Below, piece after piece: positions 14,998 through 23,510 of a stretch of 28,848 bases of DNA. Origin of the DNA: Oscillospiraceae bacterium (GTDB lineage Bacteria; Bacillota; Clostridia; Oscillospirales; Ruminococcaceae); NCBI GenBank assembly GCA_900768245.1, contig CAAGCE010000291.1, forward strand, positions 1 to 28,848. Reading direction: 5' to 3'. The position numbers were made by a program, and so were the translations under genes. Every line of letters starts with the position of its first letter. Within the stretch, counting starts at the first letter, position 1. Below the pieces are notes generated by a model. It saw nothing but the letters and a program-made list of their open reading frames with translations, searched no databases and was not told the origin of the DNA.

Positions 14998-15909
14998 ATG
15001 ACTTTACAGCAGCTTAAATACGCTATCACTATATCCGAAACAGGCTCTCTCAACAAGGCTGCCGAGACACTTTATATCTCCCAGCCCTCCCTTACTACCG
15101 CAATCCGAGAGCTTGAAAAGGAGATCGGCATCAGAATTTTCAACCGCAGCGGAAGAGGTGTCACTCTGACCAATGACGGCACGGAATTTATCCTGTACGC
15201 TCGTCAGGTATACGGTCAATACAACCTGCTTGTTGAGAAATATTCACCCGACAGCAGCATCAAAAAGAAATTCGGTGTTTCAAGTCAGCATTATTCTTTC
15301 GCTGTAAAGGCTTTTGTTGAAATGGTGAAAAATTTTGACACGGCTGAATACGAATTCGCTATCCGTGAGACCAAGACCCGTGACATTATAAACGATGTTT
15401 ACACTCTCCGCAGTGAGATCGGTATTCTCTACCTTAACGACTTCAACCGCAAGCCTCTTACAAAGCTTTTTGAGTCCAACGGGCTTTGCTTTCACACTCT
15501 TACGGAATGTAAGCCTTTCGTTTATTTATGGAAAGGTCACCCTCTTGCAAATGAACGCTCCATATGCTTTGAACAGCTTCTTGACTATCCGTGTCTGTCC
15601 TTTGAGCAGGGTGAGAGCAGCTCTTTTTATCTTTCCGAGGAGATACTCAGCACCGCCAACTATCTGCGCACAATAAAGACCTGCGACCGTGCAACTATGC
15701 TCAATCTTATGATCGGTCTTAATGGGTACACTCTTTGCTCGGGCATCATCTGTGAGGAGCTTAACGGCACGGATTTTCTCGCTGTGCCTTTTGAGGCGGA
15801 CAGCTCTGACGGCATTATGGAGATCGGCTGCATCGTCCGAAAAAATACTATGCTCAGCGAAATGGGCAGGCTTTATATCAGCGAACTGAAAAAATACCTT
15901 AATGTTTAA
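14998..15909 (+). CDS. LysR-family transcriptional regulator
   Basis: The protein is 303 residues. The N-terminal winged helix (1-60) reads MTLQQLKYAITISETGSLNK, AAETLYISQPSLTTAIRELE and IFNRSGRGVTLTNDG, classic LysR. The C-terminal effector-binding domain (about 90-300) has the usual two-lobed pattern but no diagnostic ligand residues I can name. The start is set by AAGGGGG just upstream and by the consensus promoter at 14947. It is divergent from the Rrf2 gene rather than from an enzyme operon, so its usual divergent target is not evident. No clear terminator follows; an A-tailed repeat starts within 15 bases of the stop. Confidence 0.9.
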   Translation: MTLQQLKYAITISETGSLNKAAETLYISQPSLTTAIRELEKEIGIRIFNRSGRGVTLTNDGTEFILYARQVYGQYNLLVEKYSPDSSIKKKFGVSSQHYSFAVKAFVEMVKNFDTAEYEFAIRETKTRDIINDVYTLRSEIGILYLNDFNRKPLTKLFESNGLCFHTLTECKPFVYLWKGHPLANERSICFEQLLDYPCLSFEQGESSSFYLSEEILSTANYLRTIKTCDRATMLNLMIGLNGYTLCSGIICEELNGTDFLAVPFEADSSDGIMEIGCIVRKNTMLSEMGRLYISELKKYLNV

Positions 15910-15920
15910 GCAGCACCACA

Positions 15921-16022
15921 TTTTTGCGGTCCAATGCCCTCAGGAAAAGTCATTGCTTTTTTTGGTATGGGACACGTCTTTTACAGCTTCAAGCAAAAGT
16001 TGGCTTCCCAAATAAAAAAATA
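15921..16022 (+). repeat. A-tailed interspersed repeat, subfamily A, copy 3
   Basis: TTTTTGCGGTCCAATGCCCTC, ATGGGACACGTCTTTTAC, CAAAAGTTGGCTTCCC and an A-rich tail (AAATAAAAAAATA). It fills most of the gap between the LysR gene and the rsmI promoter. Confidence 0.85.
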
Positions 16023-16040
16023 ACGAAAATTACGCACTTC

Positions 16041-16069
16041 TTTACATATCTGCGTTTATGTTGTATAAT
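16041..16069 (+). promoter_or_regulatory. Promoter of rsmI
   Basis: TTTACA (16041-16046), 17 bases, TATAAT (16064-16069). The in-frame ATG at 16068 overlaps the -10 and cannot be translated from this transcript. Confidence 0.75.
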
Positions 16070-16100
16070 GGTTCTATATTCATTTTTGGAGGATAAAAAA

Positions 16101-16940
16101 TTGAGCGGAATTCTTTATGTTGTCGGCACACCTATCGGCAATCTCGGCGATATGACTTACAGAGGGGTCGAAACTCTTGAAAAGGTGGATTTTATCTGTG
16201 CTGAGGACACCCGTGTCACCCTTAAATTGCTAAACTATTTTGAAATAAAAAAGCCTTTGGTAAGCTATCACGAACATTCGTCACGTCAGGTTTCGGAAAG
16301 CATTGTGAACCGTATTTTGAACGGTGAGAACTGTGCTGTGGTTTCCGATGCGGGTATGCCCTGCATTTCCGACCCCGGCGTCGACCTTATCAGAATGTGC
16401 ATTGAACGTGATGTTAAGGTAGAGGTCGTTCCCGGTCCTACCGCTATGGCATCGGCTGTTGCTGTCAGCAATATTTCAACCTCACGATTTGCTTTTGAGG
16501 GATTTTTGTCCGTAACAAAAAAACAGCGATATGAGCATCTGCAGTCCGCTGCAAAGGACACTCACACGCTGATATTCTATGAAGCTCCGCACAAGCTTAC
16601 CGCTACTCTCAAGGATATGCTCGAATACTTCGGCGACCGCAATATCTCTATCTGCCGTGAACTTACAAAGATCCACGAAGAGGTTATCCGCACTACCATT
16701 TCCGAAGCGATAACCTACTATGAAACGGTCAATCCTAAGGGTGAATTTGTTCTCGTTGTTGAGGGGTATAATCCTCCCGAAATAACAGAGGAAATTACTA
16801 TGGATGCTGCTCTTGAACAGGTGAAAAAGCTTATCGAAAACGGCTCAAAGCCTTCAGATGCCTGCAAGGAAGCCGCTAAGCTGACAGGCTACAAAAAAAG
16901 TGAGCTTTACTCCGCTCTTGTCAACGATGACTGCGATTAA
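16101..16940 (+). CDS. rsmI: 16S rRNA (cytidine-1402-2'-O)-methyltransferase RsmI
   Basis: This 279-residue SAM-dependent tetrapyrrole-methylase-fold enzyme 2'-O-methylates C1402 in the ribosomal P site. Signatures are LYVVGTPIGNLGDMTYR (about 5-21), ICAEDTRVTLKLL (about 32-44), VSDAGMPCISDPG (about 81-93), VVPGPTA (about 107-113) and FYEAPHKL (about 153-160). The C-terminal region (about 230-279) is the usual small helical domain. The start is TTG at 16101, seven bases after TTGGAGGA; upstream in-frame codons belong to the promoter and the A-tailed repeat. Its stop overlaps the stop of the convergent LytTR gene by four bases, leaving no room for a terminator between them. Confidence 0.93.
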   Translation: MSGILYVVGTPIGNLGDMTYRGVETLEKVDFICAEDTRVTLKLLNYFEIKKPLVSYHEHSSRQVSESIVNRILNGENCAVVSDAGMPCISDPGVDLIRMCIERDVKVEVVPGPTAMASAVAVSNISTSRFAFEGFLSVTKKQRYEHLQSAAKDTHTLIFYEAPHKLTATLKDMLEYFGDRNISICRELTKIHEEVIRTTISEAITYYETVNPKGEFVLVVEGYNPPEITEEITMDAALEQVKKLIENGSKPSDACKEAAKLTGYKKSELYSALVNDDCD

Positions 16941-17710
16941 TCGTCGCTCATAAGGCTGATACGGTAATTTGTACAGAACCTTTTCACAAATGAAAACCGC
17001 TCCTTTGATGCGGGAATTATCGTTCCGTCAACAAGAAGTATTTTTACATATTTGCACTCGACAACATATGCTGCATTCACCACATATGATTTATGGGCAC
17101 GGATAAAATTGCTGCTGAAGATATTTTCCATATCGGACAGAGATATTCTCGTTACAAGCTCACGTCCGTCTTTCAGGAATATTTTACTGTACTGCCCTTC
17201 CGCTTTTATATACAGCACGTCCTCGGGACTGATGCTGTATATTTTTTTGTCCTTTGCTTTGACAGACACTCTTCCCGTATAGTCTTTTCGCCTTGGCACT
17301 GCGTTATTTTCGTTTTCCGCAGCACTTGTTTTGGTATTTGACACATGGATATGCACGGCTTTGAGCTGCTCTCCCCTTATCAGCCAAACAAATGTAAAGC
17401 CCAGCTTTGCTGTTATGATATGCCTTTTCTTTGAAACCCCTGCAACACAGCATGAGCCGCTTACTACGCACATATTTTCATCACAGGCTGTTACGTTATA
17501 TTCGTCATGGTCAAGCACGAACGGTTTCTCGTTATACTCAGGCTCGCTTATATTTCTGAACTCCTCCGCTGAGTCCGCTTTCTGAAAGTCGCATGGACCT
17601 ATCCACGTTACATTTTCATCAAGCAGCTTCATTACGGGTTCAATTTTTCTGTCAAAGTGGCTATGTATTATTTTTTTTGTAAGCTCCGCTGCGGTATCCT
17701 CAATATTCAC
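16937..17710 (-). CDS. LytTR transcriptional regulator with NTF2-like sensor domain
   Basis: The protein is about 257 residues. The N-terminal domain (about 1-125) has the SnoaL/NTF2-like pattern: a helix with HSHFDRKIEPVMKLLDENVTWIGP, and strands ending VHIHVSNT. It may bind a small ligand. The C-terminal LytTR domain (about 145-250) reads EDVLYIKAEGQYSKIFLKDG and NFIRAHKSYVVNAAYV. There is no receiver domain, so it is not a two-component regulator. I chose GTG 17710 because AGGAGGTG lies seven bases upstream; GTG 17716 is too close to it. It is downstream of the P-loop kinase gene but separated by a terminator, so probably transcribed alone. Confidence 0.85.
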   Translation of the reverse strand: MNIEDTAAELTKKIIHSHFDRKIEPVMKLLDENVTWIGPCDFQKADSAEEFRNISEPEYNEKPFVLDHDEYNVTACDENMCVVSGSCCVAGVSKKRHIITAKLGFTFVWLIRGEQLKAVHIHVSNTKTSAAENENNAVPRRKDYTGRVSVKAKDKKIYSISPEDVLYIKAEGQYSKIFLKDGRELVTRISLSDMENIFSSNFIRAHKSYVVNAAYVVECKYVKILLVDGTIIPASKERFSFVKRFCTNYRISLMSDD

Positions 17711-17727
17711 GGTCACACCTCCTGTTT

Positions 17728-17762
17728 AAGAAAAATCCTTACAGCATTACTGCCGTAAGGAT
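17728..17762 (-). terminator. Terminator of the P-loop kinase gene
   Basis: ATCCTTAC and GTAAGGAT (17735-17742 with 17755-17762) form the stem. The minus strand continues TTTTTCTT. It lies within 20 bases of the stop codon. Confidence 0.75.
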
Positions 17763-17780
17763 CTGAAAAGCTATGTTCAA

Positions 17781-18362
17781 TTATGCAAGGAGTTCCTTTG
17801 TGATCCTATCCATAGACTCATTGAACTCTTCATCAGAGGAATTCTTGAATATCATAAGTGTGCCGTCGTTATCGGCATTGATCTCTTCAGGAATATTGAA
17901 GTTAAGACCTGCAACATATTCGTCCCAATGTTCAAGCTTCCATGTATCACGGTCACTGTTGCGGTCGATCATACGCCGGTGGCAAACTTCAACATCTGTT
18001 TCTACCCAGATGACCTTGAGTACAGCACCCTTTTCGGCAAGACGTGCTTTAAGGTCTGCGATATACTTCTTATCACGGATCTCTCTTGTGAAAGGAGCAT
18101 TGATGAGAACGATGTCCTCATAATCAAGTGCTTCGAGAGCAAGATCAACTACTGCGTAATATTCATAATCACGGATATACTTTTCAAAGAAATCCGAGCT
18201 TCTGTTATACTCCTCATTTGCAACGACGAAGATCTGCTTAGAAAGAACAATAAGTGTGTCCTTATCAAGATAAACAACGTGTTTCAGGTGCTTGGCAAGC
18301 TCCTTGGAAATAAAAGTTTTTCCGCAAGCCGGAGGAGAAGTTACAAGAATAAGTTCTTTCAA
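17781..18362 (-). CDS. P-loop kinase / AAA_33-like NTPase, substrate unknown
   Basis: This protein of about 193 residues starts MKELILVTSPPACGKTFISK, a Walker A variant (SPPACGKT, residues 9-16, Ser replacing the first Gly). VVYLDKDTL follows about 20 residues later as in small-molecule kinases. A lid-like Arg-rich CHRRMIDRNSDRD is near residue 140. It resembles AAA_33/zeta-like phosphotransferases, with no antitoxin-like neighbour. Substrate and role cannot be read from the sequence. I chose TTG 18362, nine bases after AAAGGA; an in-frame GTG (18404) lies almost at the expected transcription start. Confidence 0.78.
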   Translation of the reverse strand: MKELILVTSPPACGKTFISKELAKHLKHVVYLDKDTLIVLSKQIFVVANEEYNRSSDFFEKYIRDYEYYAVVDLALEALDYEDIVLINAPFTREIRDKKYIADLKARLAEKGAVLKVIWVETDVEVCHRRMIDRNSDRDTWKLEHWDEYVAGLNFNIPEEINADNDGTLMIFKNSSDEEFNESMDRITKELLA

Positions 18363-18415
18363 ACTTTGTTCATCCTTTCGTACTTGGCTGATTCGTCCAG
18401 CCACAAATTAAAACT

Positions 18416-18444
18416 ATTATACCACAATGATTTATTTTTTTCAA
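18416..18444 (-). promoter_or_regulatory. Promoter of the P-loop kinase gene
   Basis: Minus strand TTGAAA (18439-18444), 17 bases, TATAAT (18416-18421). Confidence 0.7.
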
Positions 18445-18648
18445 CTAATATAACAATATTTTTTTATTTAATGAGAAAATATGTACTATATACACAAAAA
18501 AAGTTTTTCTTCATCTTAAAATACGTTAATTCTGCAATAACTATACATATCAACGCACAAAAAATTATGTTCATCACCTATTATTTCCGCATAAATACAG
18601 GCTGCCGTGGAAAAATACATATAGTACTAATAACCTTTGGAGGCAGTT

Positions 18649-19683
18649 ATGGCAAATAAGATCTCACGAAATACATTTATTATGGAAAACCCGCCGTCTG
18701 TCCACAGCTTTGCTGCTGTTGTCGGCAAAAAAGAGGGCGAAGGTCCTATGGCAAAATATTTTGACGAAATTGAAAATGACGGCTACTTCGGTCAGAAAAC
18801 CTGGGAAAAGGGCGAAAGTGAGCTTCTGAAACGCACACTTTCAAAGGCACTTTCAAAGGGCGGTCTTTCATCAGGTGACATTGACTATATGTTTGCGGGC
18901 GATCTGCTCAATCAATGCATCAGTTCAACATACGGTTTAAGAGACTTTGATATTCCTGTTTTCGGAATTTACGGTGCTTGCTCAACTATGTCGGAGGGGC
19001 TGGCTCTTGCTTCGCTGCTCACCGACAGCGGTCTTGGGGGACGGGTTGCGGCTATCACCTCCTCCCACTTCTGCTCTGCGGAAAGGCAGTTCCGATTTCC
19101 CCTCGCCTATGGCGGAGTACGCACTCCAACGGCTCAATGGACCTGCACGGCTTCGGGTGCCGTTATTCTGTCCCCCAAGGCTGCGCCCCCTTATGTACGG
19201 GCTGTAACTATCGGCAGGATCGTTGACCTTGGTGTTACCGACGCTAACAATATGGGAGCGGCTATGGCTCCTGCTGCGGCTTACGTTATAAAAAACTTTC
19301 TTGACGACACTTCAATGGATCCTTCCGATTTTGACGCTATCATAACAGGTGATCTGGGTACTGTTGGCAGCAGCTTGCTTATTGAGCTTCTCAGGGGCGA
19401 AAACATTGACATTTCCAAAGTTCACCGTGACTGCGGAATGATGATGTTCGACCGTGAAGAACAGGACGTTCATGCGGGCGGTTCGGGCTGCGGCTGCTCC
19501 GCTTCTGTTCTCTGCGGATATTTTCTTAACAAGGTTCGCTCGGGTGAGCTGAAAAATATTCTTTTCTGTGCGACGGGTGCGCTTATGTCGCCTACCGCTT
19601 CTCAGCAGGGTGAAAGCATACCGTCCATTTCTCACGCTGTTTTCATTTCCCACGATGCTATGTTCAGGAGCAACACACTCTGA
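18649..19683 (+). CDS. spoVAD: Stage V sporulation protein AD (thiolase-fold)
   Basis: This 344-residue thiolase-superfamily protein matches SpoVAD, the dipicolinic-acid-binding part of the SpoVA channel that loads Ca-DPA into the forespore. Visible signatures are the start region SRNTFIMENPPSVHSFAAVVG, GIYGACSTMSEGLALAS with Cys111, HFCSAERQFRFPLAYGG and GGSGCGCSASVLCG. The start is the ATG at 18649, six bases after TTGGAGG. It stands alone here: spoVAC and spoVAE, its normal operon partners, are absent from the window. No vegetative promoter is obvious upstream, which fits use of a sporulation sigma factor. Confidence 0.9.
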   Translation: MANKISRNTFIMENPPSVHSFAAVVGKKEGEGPMAKYFDEIENDGYFGQKTWEKGESELLKRTLSKALSKGGLSSGDIDYMFAGDLLNQCISSTYGLRDFDIPVFGIYGACSTMSEGLALASLLTDSGLGGRVAAITSSHFCSAERQFRFPLAYGGVRTPTAQWTCTASGAVILSPKAAPPYVRAVTIGRIVDLGVTDANNMGAAMAPAAAYVIKNFLDDTSMDPSDFDAIITGDLGTVGSSLLIELLRGENIDISKVHRDCGMMMFDREEQDVHAGGSGCGCSASVLCGYFLNKVRSGELKNILFCATGALMSPTASQQGESIPSISHAVFISHDAMFRSNTL

Positions 19684-19710
19684 TCTGCTATGGTCGGCAG
19701 CAAATCAACG

Positions 19711-19785
19711 ACGCAGCGGCAACAGAATGCTGCCGCTCAAAGCAAATTTCAAAGCCGCTGCCAAAATAAAAAATAAAAACAAAAT
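19711..19785 (+). repeat. A-tailed interspersed repeat, subfamily C, copy 3
   Basis: It is nearly identical to 171-246 (ACGCAGCGGCAACAGAATGC, then CAAAGCCGCTGCC and the tail AAAATAAAAAATAAAA). It lies 27 bases after spoVAD, between convergent genes. Confidence 0.85.
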
Positions 19786-19792
19786 CCCTGCT

Positions 19793-19835
19793 AAAAAAAC
19801 CGGACCGACTTAAATGCCGATCCGGTTCTTTCTTA
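19793..19835. terminator. Bidirectional terminator between spoVAD and the symporter gene
   Basis: AACCGGA (19798-19804) pairs with TCCGGTT (19821-19827). The plus strand continues CTTTCTT and the minus strand TTTTTTTAG, so it is stronger for the minus-strand symporter. Confidence 0.7.
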
Positions 19836-21401
19836 CTTATTAAAACCACATTCGTCAAACAGCTTCTCTACTCTTTCGCTGTCCTTGACTTTTGTTACGG
19901 TGCTTACTATCGGAACTATGATAAGTCCGAATATCATTGCTATTGCGCCTGCGTTTATCGGTGATGCCATATTAAGCTTCAATGATGCTGCGGCTTTTGT
20001 TGCTTCGGGGAAGAAGCCGAGGCTGAATATTATCATATGCACAACTGTTATGCCGACGCCTGAAATGAAGCTTGCCCATACTGCCTGTGTTGTGACCTTC
20101 TTTGAGAAAAGTCCGTACATAAACGGTGCAAGGAATGCGCCTGCAAGTGCGCCCCATGAGATAGACATAAGTGTTGAAATATATGCGTTCGGGTTCATTG
20201 CTATCACTACCGAGATGATAAGGAACACGGCAATAAGTATTCTCATTATGAGGATCTGCTTTTTATCGGTCATTTCCTTTTTCATAAACGGTTTGATAAG
20301 GTCGATAGTAAGCGTTGAGCTTGATGTGAGAACCAGCGATGAAAGAGTTGACATTGACGCTGAAAGCACAAGCACCACAACTATTCCTATGAGTATTTCG
20401 GGAAGTGCTGACCGGAGCATTGCAGGTACTATGGAGTCATAGATAAGCTTGCCGTTTGACCCTTTTTCTATGAAGGTTCTGCCTGTTTCTGCTGCGAGCG
20501 TTTCATCTGCTGCGCCGTAAAGTCTGCCGAAGCCGCCCATAAGATATGAACCGCCTGCTACCACAATTGCAAACAGAGTTGAGATAACTGTACCTCTTTT
20601 TATTGCGGAGTCGTCCTTTATTGCATAGAATTTCTGTATCATCTGCGGAAGTCCCCATGTTCCGAGGGAGGTCAGGATTATTACACCGAAGAGGTTTATC
20701 GGGTCAGGTCCGAAGCAGGAGTTAAGTGTGTTTTCAGCTACACCTGTATCGGTTATCTGTCCGAGCTGTGAAAGTGCGCTTGTAAGTCCGCCCTGATTAT
20801 GTATAACGTAGAACACTACTGCGGCAATACCTATGAGCATTATTATTCCCTGTATAAAGTCGTTTATTGCTGTTGCCATATAGCCGCCGAGGATAACATA
20901 AACAGCTGTAAGAACTGCCATACCGATTATACAAGCTGAATACGGTATTTTGAATGCCATACTGAAAAGACGTGAAAGTCCGTTATAAACCGATGCTGTA
21001 TATGGGATAAGGAAGATGAACACTATTACCGCAGACACGGTTTTAAGCGGTTTGGAATCGTATCTCTTTTCAAAAAACTCAGGCATTGTTGATGCATTGA
21101 GCTGCTTGGACATTATTCTTGTACGCTTTCCGAGAACCATCCACGCAAGCATTGAGCCTATTACTGCATTTCCTATGCCTATCCATGCGGCAGAAACACC
21201 ATAGTTCCAGCCGAACTGTCCTGCATAGCCTATAAATACTACTGCGGAAAAATATGATGTACCATATGCGAATGCTGTGAACCAGCCGCCTACGTTTCTT
21301 CCGCCAAGCACAAAGTCAGACACGGACGATGTCTGCTTCCGGCAATAAACACCTATGCCTATCATCACGGCAAGGTAAACCACGAGAATAACATATAACA
21401 T
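19833..21401 (-). CDS. Sodium:solute symporter (SSS family, PutP-like)
   Basis: This 522-residue integral membrane protein has about 13 helices. Family features include SDFVLGGRNVGGWFTAFAYG (near residue 30), ILGGYMATAINDFIQG (about 170-185) and a Ser/Thr-rich Na+ site segment VLSASMSTLSSLVLTSSS (near residues 345-365). It couples Na+ influx to uptake of a small solute. PutP-type proline carriers are the closest pattern I recognise, but the substrate is not provable. I chose the ATG at 21401, preceded by AAGTGGGG; an ATG 36 bases upstream lacks a ribosome site. It has an exact-consensus promoter and a terminator, so it is monocistronic. Confidence 0.88.
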   Translation of the reverse strand: MLYVILVVYLAVMIGIGVYCRKQTSSVSDFVLGGRNVGGWFTAFAYGTSYFSAVVFIGYAGQFGWNYGVSAAWIGIGNAVIGSMLAWMVLGKRTRIMSKQLNASTMPEFFEKRYDSKPLKTVSAVIVFIFLIPYTASVYNGLSRLFSMAFKIPYSACIIGMAVLTAVYVILGGYMATAINDFIQGIIMLIGIAAVVFYVIHNQGGLTSALSQLGQITDTGVAENTLNSCFGPDPINLFGVIILTSLGTWGLPQMIQKFYAIKDDSAIKRGTVISTLFAIVVAGGSYLMGGFGRLYGAADETLAAETGRTFIEKGSNGKLIYDSIVPAMLRSALPEILIGIVVVLVLSASMSTLSSLVLTSSSTLTIDLIKPFMKKEMTDKKQILIMRILIAVFLIISVVIAMNPNAYISTLMSISWGALAGAFLAPFMYGLFSKKVTTQAVWASFISGVGITVVHMIIFSLGFFPEATKAAASLKLNMASPINAGAIAMIFGLIIVPIVSTVTKVKDSERVEKLFDECGFNK

Positions 21402-21472
21402 TTTTATACCCCACTTTTTATTTTGCTTTATCATCAAAAAGCTGACAAGCTTTAAAGCATTAAAGTGTTTAT

Positions 21473-21501
21473 ATTATATCAGATTTTCCCTGCCATGTCA
21501 A
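21473..21501 (-). promoter_or_regulatory. Consensus promoter of the symporter gene
   Basis: Minus strand TTGACA (21496-21501), 17 bases, TATAAT (21473-21478), exact consensus. It starts about ten bases beyond the terminator of the preceding operon. Confidence 0.85.
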
Positions 21502-21510
21502 TACATTTGA

Positions 21511-21546
21511 AAAAAAGAGGGGACGAATAATATCCCCTCTTTTTGT
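21511..21546 (-). terminator. Terminator of the GGDEF-EAL operon
   Basis: AAAAAGAGGGGA (21512-21523) pairs with TCCCCTCTTTTT (21533-21544). The minus-strand reading ends in TTTTTTT. Confidence 0.85.
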
Positions 21547-21590
21547 GCATTTATACAATATTTTTTAATGGATTTTATTGGCAATCAATA

Positions 21591-23510
21591 TTACATACAG
21601 CAGGCAGGAAGCTCAAAGCCGTTGATATAGCTTATAAATTCATCACCGCTGACCGCTTTTGAAAAATAATAGCCCTGAAAATAGTCGCAGCCAAGTCCAC
21701 GGAGCATTGCTACCTGCTCTGCTGTTTCGACACCCTCGACTATCAGCTTCATACCAAGCTGCTTTGACATATCAACTACATTTTTCAATGTTATAAAGGC
21801 TTTCTCATTCTTCATTGCTGACCAGAGTATCCCCTTATCCACCTTTATATATTTAAATGGTATATTATAGATATAGGATATATTTGAATAGCCTGTGCCG
21901 TAATCATCAAGCGAGAGCGGTATTCCCTGCTCATTGAACACTTTTATGTTTCTGTCAACAGAACGGCAGGATATTATCGCAGATGTTTCCGTAAGCTCGA
22001 AATTCACCTGTGACGGGTCGATGGAATGTTCTTTCATTATATTCAGAAAGTCATCTGCAAGGCTGTACTGCATACATTGGACTGCCGAAAGATTTACCTC
22101 GATATACTCTATACCCATTTTTTGCAGGTCGTTTTTCTCAATAAAGCTGCAGACCTGCTCAAATACAAATCTTCCTATTCTTATAATGTAGCCTTCTTTT
22201 TCCGCAAGCGGGATAAACACATCAGGTGAAATAAACCCAAGCTCCTCATCATAAAGTCTTATCAACGCTTCTGCTGCAGTGATACGCTTGCTGTCCACTG
22301 AGTAGATAGGCTGATAATACACCTTAAAGCTTCCGTTACGGACAGCTTCTTTGACAGCGTTAAGTATTTTTCTGTTCTGCTTTACCTTTTCAAAGCTCTT
22401 GGAATGTATAACATCCCCTGCTTCGGCATCAGACTCGCACATAAAGTTGATAAGATCCGCAAGCTCACCTATATTTTCTGCATCTGACGGGCATTTTATC
22501 AATCCGAAGCTTGCATGGAGATGTGCGGAGGCGTCGCTGCATTTCCAGCGTTTTTTGAATCGTCTTTCCAGCCTTTCGATCATCTCTGCTGAGTTATTCT
22601 CATCGTCCCCGTTTATTTTTACCATAAACGTTTCGTTTGAAGCACGGAAAACCATACCGTTATGCGAAAGCGATCTCAGCTCCGAAACCACCAGTTTCAA
22701 CAGCGAATCGACACGTTCATCACCAAATGATCTGTAAAGATCACCGATAAAATGTATGCGCACGGAAATTATCCGGAACTTTTCCTCATAATCATAAAAT
22801 GACTTTGCTATTCCGAGGAATGCATCTTTTCTGAATGCGGTAGTATTATCAAAATACTCATCAGGGTTCTGAACGTTATAATAAATAACGACAATACAAA
22901 CTGCTGTTGCAAACGGAACAAGTATCAGCTGCGGATATATGGTCTGAAATATCTGTGCAGTCAATGTCACAAGTACATAGACCAGAACACTCACAAACTT
23001 AGGCTTTCCAAGCCTTTTTCTGAACACGACAGCTATTGCAACGCTGAATATAAGATAACCGTACGCAAGCACATACATAAGCGGATAAAGCTTTCCGAAG
23101 CAGCATTTATTGTTTTCATCAACATAGAAAATCGCTTTTGTTAACGGTGAGGACAATGTCAATGCCGCAACAATCATATATGGCATAAGCAATGCTGCTC
23201 TGCGCTTTGGCGGATTGACATTTATATTTGCAAGCTGAAGCACATACGTTGCAAAGACAGGTGTTATAAATGCGTGGAGAAGGCAGAATGTCAGATTTAT
23301 TATATACAGTGCAGCAGGCACGAACATTTCTGCACAGGCATTCACTCTGAACACGATCATACAGGCCACCGCATTCAGAAATACAACAACTGTCAGTATA
23401 TAGTATGATTTTGAAGTAATTATGCCGTTAAGCTTTTTTCCGCCGAAAACAAGCATAAGGATCATCAGGATAGCAATTGCAACATATTCTAAAGTAAAAT
23501 TATACTGCAT
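21591..23510 (-). CDS. Membrane GGDEF-EAL protein, likely active c-di-GMP phosphodiesterase
   Basis: The protein is 639 residues. About six to eight N-terminal membrane helices (1-215) act as a probable sensor. A degenerate GGDEF domain follows (about 225-370; the signature position reads SNETF at 291-295), so it should not make c-di-GMP. The EAL domain (about 385-630) is complete: Glu414 of EALIR, Asn473, Glu505 of ELTE, Asp535-Asp536 of DDYGTGYS, Lys556, Glu592 and Gln612. Spacings match those of known active EAL enzymes, so it probably hydrolyses c-di-GMP to pGpG. An AAAGGAGGT site within the end of the upstream paralogue drives its start, and the two genes overlap by 11 bases. Confidence 0.9.
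   Translation of the reverse strand: MQYNFTLEYVAIAILMILMLVFGGKKLNGIITSKSYYILTVVVFLNAVACMIVFRVNACAEMFVPAALYIINLTFCLLHAFITPVFATYVLQLANINVNPPKRRAALLMPYMIVAALTLSSPLTKAIFYVDENNKCCFGKLYPLMYVLAYGYLIFSVAIAVVFRKRLGKPKFVSVLVYVLVTLTAQIFQTIYPQLILVPFATAVCIVVIYYNVQNPDEYFDNTTAFRKDAFLGIAKSFYDYEEKFRIISVRIHFIGDLYRSFGDERVDSLLKLVVSELRSLSHNGMVFRASNETFMVKINGDDENNSAEMIERLERRFKKRWKCSDASAHLHASFGLIKCPSDAENIGELADLINFMCESDAEAGDVIHSKSFEKVKQNRKILNAVKEAVRNGSFKVYYQPIYSVDSKRITAAEALIRLYDEELGFISPDVFIPLAEKEGYIIRIGRFVFEQVCSFIEKNDLQKMGIEYIEVNLSAVQCMQYSLADDFLNIMKEHSIDPSQVNFELTETSAIISCRSVDRNIKVFNEQGIPLSLDDYGTGYSNISYIYNIPFKYIKVDKGILWSAMKNEKAFITLKNVVDMSKQLGMKLIVEGVETAEQVAMLRGLGCDYFQGYYFSKAVSGDEFISYINGFELPACCM

Noticed and set aside
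15924..16100. N-terminal extension of RsmI
   Set aside because: It is made of repeat and promoter sequence. The only upstream ATG (16068) overlaps the -10 box, and a good ribosome site points to TTG 16101.
18618..18626. CATATAGTA upstream of spoVAD, similar to a sigma-K -10 (CATAnnnTA)
   Set aside because: No matching -35 at proper spacing was found, and spoVA genes usually use sigma-G. Too weak to annotate.
17928..18659. 243-codon plus-strand reading frame
   Set aside because: It is antisense to the P-loop kinase, crosses its promoter and an AT-rich gap, and has no family pattern.
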